DNA of 64,000 bases from Cupriavidus plantarum (GTDB lineage: Bacteria > Pseudomonadota > Gammaproteobacteria > Burkholderiales > Burkholderiaceae), in contig NZ_CAJPUX010000001.1 in the NCBI RefSeq assembly GCF_905397285.1, positions 310,001-374,000 of the forward strand. The letters are read 5' to 3'. The position numbers and the translations under genes are program-made. The notes under the pieces were generated by a model. That model ran no database searches and was not told the origin of the DNA. It saw only the letters and a program-made list of their open reading frames with translations. Shown here piece by piece: positions 7,271-15,920 of this stretch; the stretch's first letter is position 1; every line of letters begins with the position of its first letter.

Positions 7271-9253
7271 GTGAGCCATTCCCATATCTCGTCGGGCGGA
7301 CCTGCCCATGTCCCCGCCGACGCCACCACGACGTTCGAAGCCGGAGCCGACAAGGCCGCCGGCAGGACGGCGAACCAGACCGCGGACGAGCGGGCGGCCA
7401 GCGCCGCGATCAGCGCGAGCATCGCCTCGGAATCGGCGGTGAACGTCGATCGCGACTGCTCGAGCCGCGTCGCCGATGCCTCGCTCTCGCTCGGCATGAT
7501 CGGCAATTGCGCGTTCTCCGCGCTCGTCGATGGCCGTGGCCGAATCGTCTGGATGTGCCTGCCGCGTTTCGACGGCGACCCCGTCTTCAACGCGCTGCTG
7601 GACCCGAGCGAGAACGCCGGGCATTTCTCGATCGAGATCGAGGACTTCCAGGAAGCGACGCAGTGGTACGAGCCGAATACGGCGATCCTTCGCACGCGGC
7701 TGATCGACAAGCATGGCAACTGCCTGGAGATCACCGATTTCGCGCCGCGCTTCTTCAGGCTCGGGCGCTATTTCCGTCCCATCACGCTCGTGCGCCGCAT
7801 TCGTCCGGTGCGCGGCGCGCCTCGCGTGCGCGTCAACGTGGCGCCGCGCTTCCAGTGGGGACGCATCAAGCCGGAGATCACGCGCGGCAGCAGCCATGTG
7901 CGCTATATCGGCGATGGCACCACGCTGCGCATGACGACCGACGCGCCGCTCGCGTACGTGATGTCGAACACGCCGTTCCTCGTCACGCGCGGGTACAACT
8001 TCATCCTCGGTCCCGACGAGACCCTTGCCGGGGGCGTGGAAGAGACCGCCCGCGACTTCGAGCAGGAGACCACCTCGTACTGGCGCCTGTGGACGCGTCG
8101 GCTCGCGGTGCCCCGCGAATGGCAGGATGCGGTGATCCGCGCCGCCATCACGCTCAAGCTCTCGCTGTACGAGGAAACCGGCGCCATCGTCGCCGCGATG
8201 ACGACGAGCATTCCCGAGGCGCCGGGCAGCGGCCGCAACTGGGACTACCGCTACTGCTGGCTGCGTGACGCCTTCTTCGTCGTCCGCGCGCTCAACAGCC
8301 TGTCCGAAGTCGGCACGATGGAGGACTACCTGCGATGGCTGTCCAACGTGGTCATGCAATCGCAGGACGGACACATCCAGCCGCTCTATGGCATTGGCCT
8401 CGAGCGCGAATTGCCGGAAAGCATCCTCGACCATCTGTGCGGCTATCGCAGCATGGGTCCGGTGCGCGTGGGCAATCAGGCGCAGGAGCACTTCCAGCAC
8501 GACGTGTACGGCAACGTGGTGCTCGGCGCCGCGCAGGCCTTCCATGACCATCGGCTGCTGCATCGCGGCGGCCTCGCCGAATTCCAGCGGCTCGAGGATG
8601 TCGGCGAGCAGGCGGTGCGCGTGTTCGGCACGCCCGATGCGGGCATGTGGGAGCTGCGCACCCGCGCGCGCGTCCATACATCGTCCGCGCTGATGAGCTG
8701 GGCCGCGTGCGATCGCCTCGCGAAGATCGCGCTCAAGCTCGAACAGCCGGCGCGCGCGGCGTACTGGGGCGACCATGCGGATCGCATGAAGACGCAGATC
8801 CTCGCCGAGTCGTGGTCCGAGTCGCGGCAGGCCTTCGCCGAGAGCTTCGGCGGCAAGGAGCTCGATGCGAGCGTGCTGCTGATGGCCGAGGTCAACTTCA
8901 TCGACCCGCGCGACCCGCGCTTCGTGTCCACGGTGAAGGCGCTGGAAGATTCGCTGTGCGACGGGCCCTATATGCGCCGTTACGAAGCGCCGGACGACTT
9001 CGGCAAGCCCGAGACCGCGTTCAACATCTGCACGTTCTGGCGCATCGACGCGCTGGCGCGTATCGGCCGCCGCGAGGAAGCGCGCGAGATTTTCGAGGCG
9101 ATGCTCGCCGCGCGCAATCCGCTGGGGCTGCTCTCCGAGGACACGCATCCCGTGACCGGCGAGATGTGGGGCAATTTCCCGCAGACGTATTCGATGGTGG
9201 GGTTGATCAACGGTGCCATGCGGCTATCCGCGCCATGGGACAGCGTGATCTGA
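7271..9253 (+). CDS. Glycoside hydrolase family 15 protein (glucoamylase/trehalase-like)
   Basis: A 660-residue cytoplasmic protein with no signal peptide. After about 75 low-complexity residues, the GH15 N-terminal beta-sandwich begins (GNCAFSALVDGRGRIVWMCLPRFDG). The catalytic (alpha/alpha)6 barrel includes the signature SGRNWDYRYCWLRDAFF (about 318-334) and a late ETAFNICTFWRIDALAR segment. GH15 enzymes cleave alpha-glucosidic bonds, and bacterial members of this group include trehalases. It sits between otsB and otsA, so a trehalose- or maltooligosaccharide-related role is likely, but the substrate cannot be read from sequence. Confidence 0.9.
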   Translation: MSHSHISSGGPAHVPADATTTFEAGADKAAGRTANQTADERAASAAISASIASESAVNVDRDCSSRVADASLSLGMIGNCAFSALVDGRGRIVWMCLPRFDGDPVFNALLDPSENAGHFSIEIEDFQEATQWYEPNTAILRTRLIDKHGNCLEITDFAPRFFRLGRYFRPITLVRRIRPVRGAPRVRVNVAPRFQWGRIKPEITRGSSHVRYIGDGTTLRMTTDAPLAYVMSNTPFLVTRGYNFILGPDETLAGGVEETARDFEQETTSYWRLWTRRLAVPREWQDAVIRAAITLKLSLYEETGAIVAAMTTSIPEAPGSGRNWDYRYCWLRDAFFVVRALNSLSEVGTMEDYLRWLSNVVMQSQDGHIQPLYGIGLERELPESILDHLCGYRSMGPVRVGNQAQEHFQHDVYGNVVLGAAQAFHDHRLLHRGGLAEFQRLEDVGEQAVRVFGTPDAGMWELRTRARVHTSSALMSWAACDRLAKIALKLEQPARAAYWGDHADRMKTQILAESWSESRQAFAESFGGKELDASVLLMAEVNFIDPRDPRFVSTVKALEDSLCDGPYMRRYEAPDDFGKPETAFNICTFWRIDALARIGRREEAREIFEAMLAARNPLGLLSEDTHPVTGEMWGNFPQTYSMVGLINGAMRLSAPWDSVI

Positions 9254-9336
9254 CGCCATCAGCCCGAAGCCTCCCTGGGCCAACAATAAAACGGGGGCAA
9301 CAGCAGTGAAGTAGCGATCGAAACAGCAAACAGCCA

Positions 9337-10731
9337 ATGGGAAGACTTGTAGCGGTATCCAACCGGGTCGCCGATCCGCGCAACCACGCGGCGGGCGGCC
9401 TTGCCGTCGCGCTTTCGGAGGCATTGTCGAAGACGGGCGGTTTGTGGTTCGGATGGAGCGGCAAGGCCGTCGATGCGAATCAGGGCGGCACGCCGGGCGA
9501 GGGCGAACTCCATCTGCAGCAGGCCGGAAACGTGACGCTGGCCACCGTGGACCTGAGCCGCGAGGACTATGACGCCTACTACCTCGGGTACAGCAACGGC
9601 GTGCTCTGGCCGGTGTTCCACTACCGGCTCGATCTCGCGGATTTCGACTCGGGCGGCAATCTCAACAGCTATCGGCGCGTAAACCAGTTGTTCGCGCGCA
9701 AGCTCGCGCCGCTGCTGAAGCCCGATGACGTGATCTGGATCCACGACTATCACCTGATTCCGCTCGCGGCGGAGTTGCGGGCGATCGGGTGCGGGCAGCG
9801 GATCGGGTTCTTCCTGCATATTCCGCTGCCGCCGCCGCTGATCCTCGCGGCCATTCCGCAGCACGAATGGCTGATGCGCGCGATGTTCGCGTACGACCTC
9901 ATCGGGTTTCAGAGCCAGGCCGATGTCGATCACTTCGCGCGGTATGCGCAGGACGAGGCGGGCGCGGAGCCGATGGGCGAGTACCGCTTCCGCGCGTTCC
10001 ATCGCACGGTCCGCGCGCAGGCGTTCCCGATCGGGATCGACGTCGACGAGTTTATCGAACTCGGCAAGGGTGACGATTCGCGCGAGACCTACGAGATGAT
10101 GCGCGGGCAGTATGCGCGGCGGCGCCTGCTGCTGGGCATCGACCGGCTCGACTATTCCAAGGGACTGCCGCAGCGGCTCAAGGCGTTCCAGACCTTGCTG
10201 GCGGAATATCCGGAGAACCGCTCCAGCGCCACCCTGATCCAGATCGCGGCGCCGTCGCGGGAGTCCGTGGATGCGTATGCCGATCTGCGTCGGGACATGG
10301 AGGGCATCACGGGCGCGATCAACAGCGAGTACGGCGAACTCGACTGGATGCCTGTGCGGTACATCCATCGTTCGACCGCGCGCAAGCGATTGCCGGGCCT
10401 CTGCCGCGCGAGCAGCGTGGCCCTGGTGACGCCGCTGCGCGACGGCATGAACCTCGTCGCGAAGGAGTTCATCGCCGCGCAGGACCCGGACGACCCGGGC
10501 GTCCTGGTGTTGTCGCGGTTCGCGGGGGCGGCGGAACAGTTGAAGGAAGCGCTGCTCGTGAACCCTTACGACACGCGCGCCACGGCGCAGGCGATCCAGC
10601 AGGCGCTGCACATGCCACTGACCGAACGCCGTTCGCGGCATCAGCGTTTGCTTGAACGCATTCGCGAGCAGGACGTTCACTGGTGGAGCGCGGAGTTCCT
10701 GCGCGCGTTGGCGGAGACGGAGAACGTCTGA
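9337..10731 (+). CDS. otsA: Alpha,alpha-trehalose-phosphate synthase (UDP-forming)
   Basis: OtsA transfers glucose from UDP-glucose to glucose-6-phosphate (GT20 family). The 464-residue length matches E. coli OtsA (474). Key elements are [10 protein letters not shown] with its Arg at the N-terminus, the AAGGLAVAL loop, WIHDYHLIP (about 133-141), [12 protein letters not shown] (266-277, phosphate-binding Arg and Lys) and [14 protein letters not shown] (365-378, nucleotide-sugar Asp/Glu). It is the third gene of the otsB-GH15-otsA cluster, after an 83-bp gap, and converges on the MobA-like gene 11 bp downstream. Confidence 0.97.
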   Translation: MGRLVAVSNRVADPRNHAAGGLAVALSEALSKTGGLWFGWSGKAVDANQGGTPGEGELHLQQAGNVTLATVDLSREDYDAYYLGYSNGVLWPVFHYRLDLADFDSGGNLNSYRRVNQLFARKLAPLLKPDDVIWIHDYHLIPLAAELRAIGCGQRIGFFLHIPLPPPLILAAIPQHEWLMRAMFAYDLIGFQSQADVDHFARYAQDEAGAEPMGEYRFRAFHRTVRAQAFPIGIDVDEFIELGKGDDSRETYEMMRGQYARRRLLLGIDRLDYSKGLPQRLKAFQTLLAEYPENRSSATLIQIAAPSRESVDAYADLRRDMEGITGAINSEYGELDWMPVRYIHRSTARKRLPGLCRASSVALVTPLRDGMNLVAKEFIAAQDPDDPGVLVLSRFAGAAEQLKEALLVNPYDTRATAQAIQQALHMPLTERRSRHQRLLERIREQDVHWWSAEFLRALAETENV

Positions 10732-10742
10732 GGGGCGGGGCG

Positions 10743-11363
10743 TTAGCTCAGGTTGCCCGGTAGGTCGCCGGGAACGTCGATATCGCGAAACGCCCCGTCG
10801 TCCTCGGTGAGGATGCGCGTCACGGGCTGCGTCTTCAGCAGCGCGCGTGCCCCCTCGTCGCCCTCGAGCTTCAGTAGTTCGTCGCGCCACGCGGCGCCAA
10901 AGCCCACGGGGTGCCCGCGCTTGCCATCGCGCCATGGCGCGGCGATGGTGTCGGGCGCCGTGTTGGGCGCAGTAATGGTCAGCGCCACCGCGCGGACGAG
11001 TTCGATCGATAGCCACGGCATGTCCGCGAGCGCCACGACCCAGCCGCGCGCATCGGGCGTGGCCGCGACCGCGTCGCGCAAGGCGGCGCCCATGCCCGAC
11101 TCGGCGGCGGCGCTCTCGATCACGCGGCAGCCCGCGTGCCGCAATTGCGCGGCAAGTTCATCGTGTCCGGGCCGCACCACCGCGACCGTTGCGGGCAGGG
11201 CCACCGCGAGCGTGCGCGCGCTGCGCCACGCTACCGTGCGTCCGTCGCGCATGGTCTGCAGCAGCTTGTTGCGTACGCCAGCGGGATCGAACCGGCGGCC
11301 GTAGCCCGCGGCCAGCAGCACGCCGGTGGGCAGGTCGCCCGTCGTGAGCGGGCCCCCGCTCAT
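10743..11363 (-). CDS. MobA/MocA-like molybdenum cofactor nucleotidyltransferase
   Basis: A 206-residue NTP-transferase with the N-terminal signature VLLAAGYGRRFDPAGVRNKL (nucleotide-binding Gly-rich loop and Lys) and the metal-binding VVALADMPWL segment. It lacks the usual MobA GxxSxRMG context and is closer to MocA-type cytidylyltransferases that make molybdopterin cytosine dinucleotide, the cofactor form used by CO dehydrogenase-type hydroxylases. It is the last gene of the molybdenum hydroxylase operon, directly after xdhC, so it probably finishes the cofactor for that enzyme. Fold assignment is strong; MobA versus MocA is inferred. Confidence 0.8.
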   Translation of the reverse strand: MSGGPLTTGDLPTGVLLAAGYGRRFDPAGVRNKLLQTMRDGRTVAWRSARTLAVALPATVAVVRPGHDELAAQLRHAGCRVIESAAAESGMGAALRDAVAATPDARGWVVALADMPWLSIELVRAVALTITAPNTAPDTIAAPWRDGKRGHPVGFGAAWRDELLKLEGDEGARALLKTQPVTRILTEDDGAFRDIDVPGDLPGNLS

Positions 11364-11387
11364 GTCATCCCCCTCATGCCATCCTCG

Positions 11388-12458
11388 TCATGAATGCACT
11401 GCCGGCGTAGTCGGGGCGGGTTGGGCTTCGCCCTCGGGCGAGATCGGGCAAGCCGCCTCGCCGGCCGCAATCTCGCGCGCCGCCTTGGCGCCTTCGACCT
11501 GCAGGATATCGGGCAGCGACACGTGATTCTTCGCCGCGATCACCTCGGCGAGGATTGAGATCGCGATCTCGGGCGGCGTGCGGCTGCCGATATAGATGCC
11601 TACCGGCCCATGCAGCCGAGCCAGTTCCGCGTCCGTGACATCGAACTCCTTGAGCCGCTCGCGCCGCGCCTGATTGTTGCGGCGCGAGCCGAGCGCGCCG
11701 ACGTAGAAGGCCGGCGTGTGCAACGCTTCCATCAGCGCCAGGTCGTCGAGCTTGGGGTCATGCGTGAGCGCAATCACGGCGCAACGCTCGTCGAGCCGCA
11801 TCGCCAGGACGGTATCGTCCGGCATGGTCCGGACCATCGTCACGCCGGGGATGTCCCACGTCTCGGTATATTCCTCGCGCGGATCGCACACGGTGACCTG
11901 AAAGCCGAGGCCCACCGAAATCTGGCACAGGTACTTCGACAACTGCCCGGCACCGATGACGAGCATGCGATACCGCGGTCCGTGAATCGTCGTGAGCGTC
12001 CCGGCCTCGAACGCGAGGCCGTCGGTCACCGCGGCGGGGCCCAGCGTCGCGACCCCCGTCGCCATGTCGAGGCGGCGCGACACCAGACGCCCCGCCTCCA
12101 CCGCGGCGAGCAGCTCCGCGATCCCGCTCTTCGCCGACAACGGCTCCGTTACGAGCTCGATGGTCCCGCCACACGGCAGGCCAAACCGATGCGCCTCTTC
12201 GGCGCTGATCCCGTACTTGACCGATTCCGGCCGATCGCTGCGAATGCCTTCGCGCCGCACGCGGTCGATGATGTCATCCTCGATGCAGCCGCCCGAGACG
12301 GAACCCACCACCAGGCCATCGTCCCGCACCGCGAGCATCGCGCCTTCGGGCCGCGGCGACGAGCCCCACGTCCGCACCACCGTCACGAGCAGTACGCGAT
12401 GGCCTTCCGCCTGCCATCGCACGCTGCTCTTCAGGGCTTCGAGATCCACGCTGTCCAT
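11388..12458 (-). CDS. XdhC/CoxF-family molybdenum hydroxylase maturation protein
   Basis: A 356-residue accessory protein. XdhC proteins bind molybdenum cofactor, promote its sulfuration and insert it into the large subunit. The N-terminal XdhC/CoxI domain is recognisable (VRTWGSSPRPEGAMLAV, SVSGGCIEDDI, LPCGGTIEL), followed by a Rossmann domain (MLVIGAGQLSKYL) and the conserved VGALGSRRNN and IGSRTPPEIAISI blocks. Its start codon lies inside the end of the CoxG gene (28-bp overlap), so the two are tightly coupled. Confidence 0.92.
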   Translation of the reverse strand: MDSVDLEALKSSVRWQAEGHRVLLVTVVRTWGSSPRPEGAMLAVRDDGLVVGSVSGGCIEDDIIDRVRREGIRSDRPESVKYGISAEEAHRFGLPCGGTIELVTEPLSAKSGIAELLAAVEAGRLVSRRLDMATGVATLGPAAVTDGLAFEAGTLTTIHGPRYRMLVIGAGQLSKYLCQISVGLGFQVTVCDPREEYTETWDIPGVTMVRTMPDDTVLAMRLDERCAVIALTHDPKLDDLALMEALHTPAFYVGALGSRRNNQARRERLKEFDVTDAELARLHGPVGIYIGSRTPPEIAISILAEVIAAKNHVSLPDILQVEGAKAAREIAAGEAACPISPEGEAQPAPTTPAVHS

Positions 12459-12970
12459 GATCGCTTCTGCTTCCCTTCCTGTTGCTGTTCCTGTTGCTCT
12501 TGCTGCCCGGCGTTATCCGCATCGTCGGCGCCACCGGTCACCACCTCGGTAAAGCGCGCGAAGAAAGTATCCGCCATCTTGCGCGCGGCTGCATCGACGA
12601 GCCGCGACCCGATTTGCGCGATCTTGCCGCCGACCTGCGCCTGCACCGCATAGGTGAGCAGCGTGGCATCGCCGTCCGGCGCGAGCGAAACCCGCGCCAC
12701 GCCCTTGCCGAAGCCGGCCGCGCCGCCCTGGCCATCGAACGCGATGGTATAGCTTTCCGGCGCCTGAATATCCTGTAGCGCCATACGGCCTTTGAAACGG
12801 GCTTTCACAGGCCCGACGGCCGCCGTCATCGCGAGCTGCCACGCATTCTCGCCATCGGGCTCGATGCTCTCACATCCCGGGATGCATTGCCTGAGCAGCT
12901 CAGGATCGTTCAGCGCGGCCCATGCGATGTCGCGCGGCACGGGCAGCCGCTGGGTCTGGTTCATTTCCAT
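12431..12970 (-). CDS. CoxG-like SRPBCC-domain protein
   Basis: A 179-residue member of the CoxG/SRPBCC fold. CoxG is proposed to anchor CO dehydrogenase to the cytoplasmic membrane and to carry quinone. The sequence shows the typical opening (QRLPVPRDIAWAALNDPELL), CIPGCESI and the GGKIAQIGSRLVDAAARKMAD helix. The C-terminal tail is Gln-rich (GQQEQQEQQQEGKQ) and ends in a short Trp-containing cationic segment, possibly the membrane anchor. ATG 12970 has GAGGGG five bases upstream; ATG 12964 overlaps the VWA stop by ATGA and is the alternative start. The end overlaps xdhC by 28 bp. Confidence 0.87.
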   Translation of the reverse strand: MEMNQTQRLPVPRDIAWAALNDPELLRQCIPGCESIEPDGENAWQLAMTAAVGPVKARFKGRMALQDIQAPESYTIAFDGQGGAAGFGKGVARVSLAPDGDATLLTYAVQAQVGGKIAQIGSRLVDAAARKMADTFFARFTEVVTGGADDADNAGQQEQQEQQQEGKQKRSWTAWISKP

Positions 12971-14202
12971 GTCGTCCCCTCGAAGTTGGTCTGGCCCGGG
13001 TGGCCCTTGGTATGGGGTCGCCAGCCGGGCGCGTTGTCGGCAAGCAGCGTCTCCAGCTGCAGCAGGCTGTCGAGATTGTGCGCGGCACGCAGCACATCGA
13101 CGTGCGGCAGAATGGCCTGCACGCCCCGCGCCTGTGGCGAGAAGCCCGCGTACCGCAGCAGCGGGTTGAGCCACACGATGCGGTGGGCGAAGCGCGCGAG
13201 CCGCGCCATCTCCGCATCGAGCAGATCGATGTCCTCCAGGTCGATCCCATCGGTGACCAGCAGCACGGTCGCGCGGCCCGACAGCGTACGGCGGGCCCAG
13301 TGCCGGTTGAACTCGGCCAGCGCGGTACCGATGCGCGTGCCGCCGGCCCAGTCGCGGACCTGTCCGGTGATCAGGCCGACCGCATCGTCGGGGTCGCGCT
13401 CGCGCAGCGCGCGGGTGACGTTGGTCAGGCGCGTGCCGAACAGGAACACGTGCATGCGCTCGCGCGATTGCATCAGCGCGTGGCAGAAATAGAGCACCGC
13501 GCGCGAGTACTGGCTCATCGAGCCCGAGATATCGAGCAGCAGCACGATGGGCGCCTTGCGCTCGGCCTGCTGGCGGTATTTCCAGCGCAGCCATTCGCCA
13601 TGCTGCCGCACCGCCAGCCTTGCGCTGGCGCGCAGGTCGGCGTGCGTGCCGTGCGCGGCCGCGCGCAGCCGCCGTGTGCGTTGCAGGCCGAGATGCGCGT
13701 GGCGTGTGCGGATGAGGCGCTGCAGTGCGCGCCATTCCTCGGCATCGAGCGTCTCGAAGTCCCGTTCCGCGAGCCGTTCGTGCGCGGAGAACGTCAGCGC
13801 CACGGCGACGCGCTCCTCGGACACGGATGGCGGGGTCTTCTCGGGCCCTGGCGTGCGCGCGGCGAGCGCATCGGCCAGACGGTTGCTGCGGGCCGGGGGC
13901 GGCGCGCCCGCATCGATGCGCGGCAACAGCAGCGCGCGGAGCTTGCCTTCCCAGTCGGGGTCGCGCCAGAACAGGTCGAACGCCGCGTCGAACAGCGGGC
14001 GCTGGTCGGGGCCGGAGAGCGTCAGGGCTGCAAGCGCCGCGCGAACCTCGTCGCGCTGGCCGATATCGATATGGCGCAGCGCGTCGAGCGCATCCACCGC
14101 GTGCGCGGGGGAGAGCCCGAACCCCGCATCGCGCAGCAGGCGCATGAAATGCGTGACGTTGCGGGCGAGCATCGGCAGGGCAATGCCCTCGCGCATCGTC
14201 AT
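12961..14202 (-). CDS. VWA-domain protein, CoxE family
   Basis: A 413-residue protein. CoxE, with its partner MoxR ATPase CoxD, is thought to help assemble the Mo-Cu active site of CO dehydrogenase; homologues accompany other molybdenum hydroxylases. The MIDAS metal motif DISGS is present at about residue 221 (LLLDISGSMSQYS), with the second motif in LLVTDGIDL near 312. I chose ATG 14202, which overlaps the MoxR stop by ATGA; the open frame extends upstream to 14517 but codes for Arg-rich non-conserved sequence. The C-terminal end overlaps the CoxG start. Confidence 0.92.
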   Translation of the reverse strand: MTMREGIALPMLARNVTHFMRLLRDAGFGLSPAHAVDALDALRHIDIGQRDEVRAALAALTLSGPDQRPLFDAAFDLFWRDPDWEGKLRALLLPRIDAGAPPPARSNRLADALAARTPGPEKTPPSVSEERVAVALTFSAHERLAERDFETLDAEEWRALQRLIRTRHAHLGLQRTRRLRAAAHGTHADLRASARLAVRQHGEWLRWKYRQQAERKAPIVLLLDISGSMSQYSRAVLYFCHALMQSRERMHVFLFGTRLTNVTRALRERDPDDAVGLITGQVRDWAGGTRIGTALAEFNRHWARRTLSGRATVLLVTDGIDLEDIDLLDAEMARLARFAHRIVWLNPLLRYAGFSPQARGVQAILPHVDVLRAAHNLDSLLQLETLLADNAPGWRPHTKGHPGQTNFEGTTWK

Positions 14203-15089
14203 GACGCGGGCTGCGACAACAACTCGGCTACAGTCGGTCCGTCCGCGCGCGCCAGGTCGTCCTGGTACTTGAGCAGGACGCCGAGCGTATCGCGTACGGA
14301 CTGCGGATCGAGTTCCGTCACGCCGAGCGCCGCGAGCGCGCGGCACCAGTCGATGGCCTCGGCGATGCCGGGCGCCTTGAACAGATCGATCCGGCGCAAC
14401 CGGTGCACGAAGTCGATCGCCTGCCGCTGCAGCGCGGCGGCGGCCTCCGGCGCGCGCGCCGCCACGATCCGCAACTCGCGCTCGCGGCCCGGATATCCCA
14501 TCCATTGGTAGAGACACCGGCGCTTCAGCGCGTCATGCACCTCGCGCGTGCGATTGGACGTGCAGACGATCAACGGCGGCCGCTCGGCGCGCACCGTGCC
14601 GATCTCGGGAATCGATACCTGATAGTCGGCGAGCACCTCGAGCAAGAACGCCTCGAACGGTTCGTCCGCGCGGTCGATCTCGTCGATCAGCAGCACGCGC
14701 GGTACGTGCGGCGCGGCCGGGTCGGGCAGCAGCGATTCCAGCAGCGGCCGCTTGAGCAGAAAGTCGTCGTGATACAGCGACTGCTGCGCGGGCCGCTCGC
14801 CGCGCGCTTCCGCCAGCCGCAGCGCCATAATCTGGCGCGGATAGTCCCACTCGTACAGCGCGCTCGCGACATCGAGCCCCTCATAGCACTGGAGTCGCAG
14901 CAGTCGCGTGCCGAGCCCGTCCGCCATCGCCTGGGCGAGCGCGGTCTTGCCGACGCCGGGCTCGCCCTCGAGGAACAGCGGCCGCTGCATGCGCAGCGCG
15001 AGGTAGACCACGGTGGCCGTCTCGCGATCCGCAAAGTACTGCTGGCGCGCAAGCAGCGCGATCGTGTCGTCGATGGAGGCGGGCAGCAT
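14199..15089 (-). CDS. MoxR-type AAA+ ATPase (CoxD-like)
   Basis: A 296-residue AAA+ chaperone. Walker A (GEPGVGKTALAQAMA, about 40-54), Walker B (VLLIDEIDRADEPF, about 130-143) and sensor 1 (IVCTSNRTREV) are intact. MoxR proteins act with VWA-domain partners; the VWA gene follows directly with a 4-bp ATGA overlap. In the oligotropha cox system the equivalent pair CoxD/CoxE matures the metal centre, so this pair probably activates the molybdenum hydroxylase encoded upstream. The gap to the FAD subunit gene is 14 bp. Confidence 0.93.
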   Translation of the reverse strand: MLPASIDDTIALLARQQYFADRETATVVYLALRMQRPLFLEGEPGVGKTALAQAMADGLGTRLLRLQCYEGLDVASALYEWDYPRQIMALRLAEARGERPAQQSLYHDDFLLKRPLLESLLPDPAAPHVPRVLLIDEIDRADEPFEAFLLEVLADYQVSIPEIGTVRAERPPLIVCTSNRTREVHDALKRRCLYQWMGYPGRERELRIVAARAPEAAAALQRQAIDFVHRLRRIDLFKAPGIAEAIDWCRALAALGVTELDPQSVRDTLGVLLKYQDDLARADGPTVAELLSQPAS

Positions 15090-15103
15090 GATGGGGATGC
15101 CAC

Positions 15104-15904
15104 CTACCCCTTCAACGCCTGCTCCACCGCGCGGCTCGCCAGCACGGGGATCAGATGCGCCCGATACTCCGCCGACGCATGCAGATCGGTACCGAGACCG
15201 GAAGGATCCATCCGCACCGCCCGCGCCGCCGCCGGCGTGAACGCCGTGGTCAACGCCTGCTCCAGCGCGGGCGCGCGAAACACCTTGTCCGCCGCCCCCG
15301 TCACCGCAACACGCACCATCTTGCCGGAGCGGGCGACCATCACCCCCACGAGCGCGAAGCGCGAGGCCGGATTGCGGAACTTCACGTAGGCCGCCTGATC
15401 CGGCTGCGGAAAGCGTACCGCGGTAATCAACTCGTCCGGCGCAAGGGCCGTCTCGAACAATCCCTTGAAGAAATTGTCCGCCGCGATATTGCGCCGATCC
15501 GTCACGATGATCGCGTTGAGCCCGAGCACCGCCGCAGGATAATCGGCCGCCGGGTCGTCGTTCGCCAGCGAGCCGCCGAGCGTGCCCATCGCGCGCACCT
15601 GTCGATCGCCGATTTCTCCCGCCAGCCGCGCCAGTGCCGGAATCCGCCGCATGACCTCGGTATTCGTCGCCACGTCGGCATGACGCGCCGCCGCGCCGAT
15701 GACAAGCTCGTCGCCCTCCATGCGGATACTGGCCAGGCCCGGAATGCGCGTGACGTCGATCAGCGTCGAAGGCGCCGCGAGGCGAAGCTTCATCGAGGCG
15801 AGCAGGCTTTGCCCGCCGCCAAGGAAGCGGGCGTCGGCGTCCGCCTTGAGCATGCCCACGGCCGCCTGCGCATCGGCCGCGCGTTCGTACTGGAATGCGT
15901 ACAT
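15104..15904 (-). CDS. FAD-binding medium subunit of molybdenum hydroxylase (CoxM-like)
   Basis: A 266-residue flavoprotein subunit that carries electrons from the 2Fe-2S clusters to FAD. The FAD pyrophosphate loops are seen in FLGGGQSLLASMKLRL (about 28-43) and TLGGSLANDDPAADYP (about 108-123), followed by the CO_deh_flav_C-like domain. ATG 15904 has an excellent AAGGAG Shine-Dalgarno; the frame is open further upstream but is non-coding in character. It lies between the large subunit and MoxR genes in a subunit order S-L-M. Confidence 0.93.
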   Translation of the reverse strand: MYAFQYERAADAQAAVGMLKADADARFLGGGQSLLASMKLRLAAPSTLIDVTRIPGLASIRMEGDELVIGAAARHADVATNTEVMRRIPALARLAGEIGDRQVRAMGTLGGSLANDDPAADYPAAVLGLNAIIVTDRRNIAADNFFKGLFETALAPDELITAVRFPQPDQAAYVKFRNPASRFALVGVMVARSGKMVRVAVTGAADKVFRAPALEQALTTAFTPAAARAVRMDPSGLGTDLHASAEYRAHLIPVLASRAVEQALKG

Positions 15905-15920
15905 GTCGTGCTCCTTTCCT

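Noticed and set aside
7061..9148. A 695-codon minus-strand frame opposite the GH15 and otsB genes
   Set aside because: It has low-complexity Arg/Ala/His composition and no domain, while the plus-strand frames show clear catalytic motifs.
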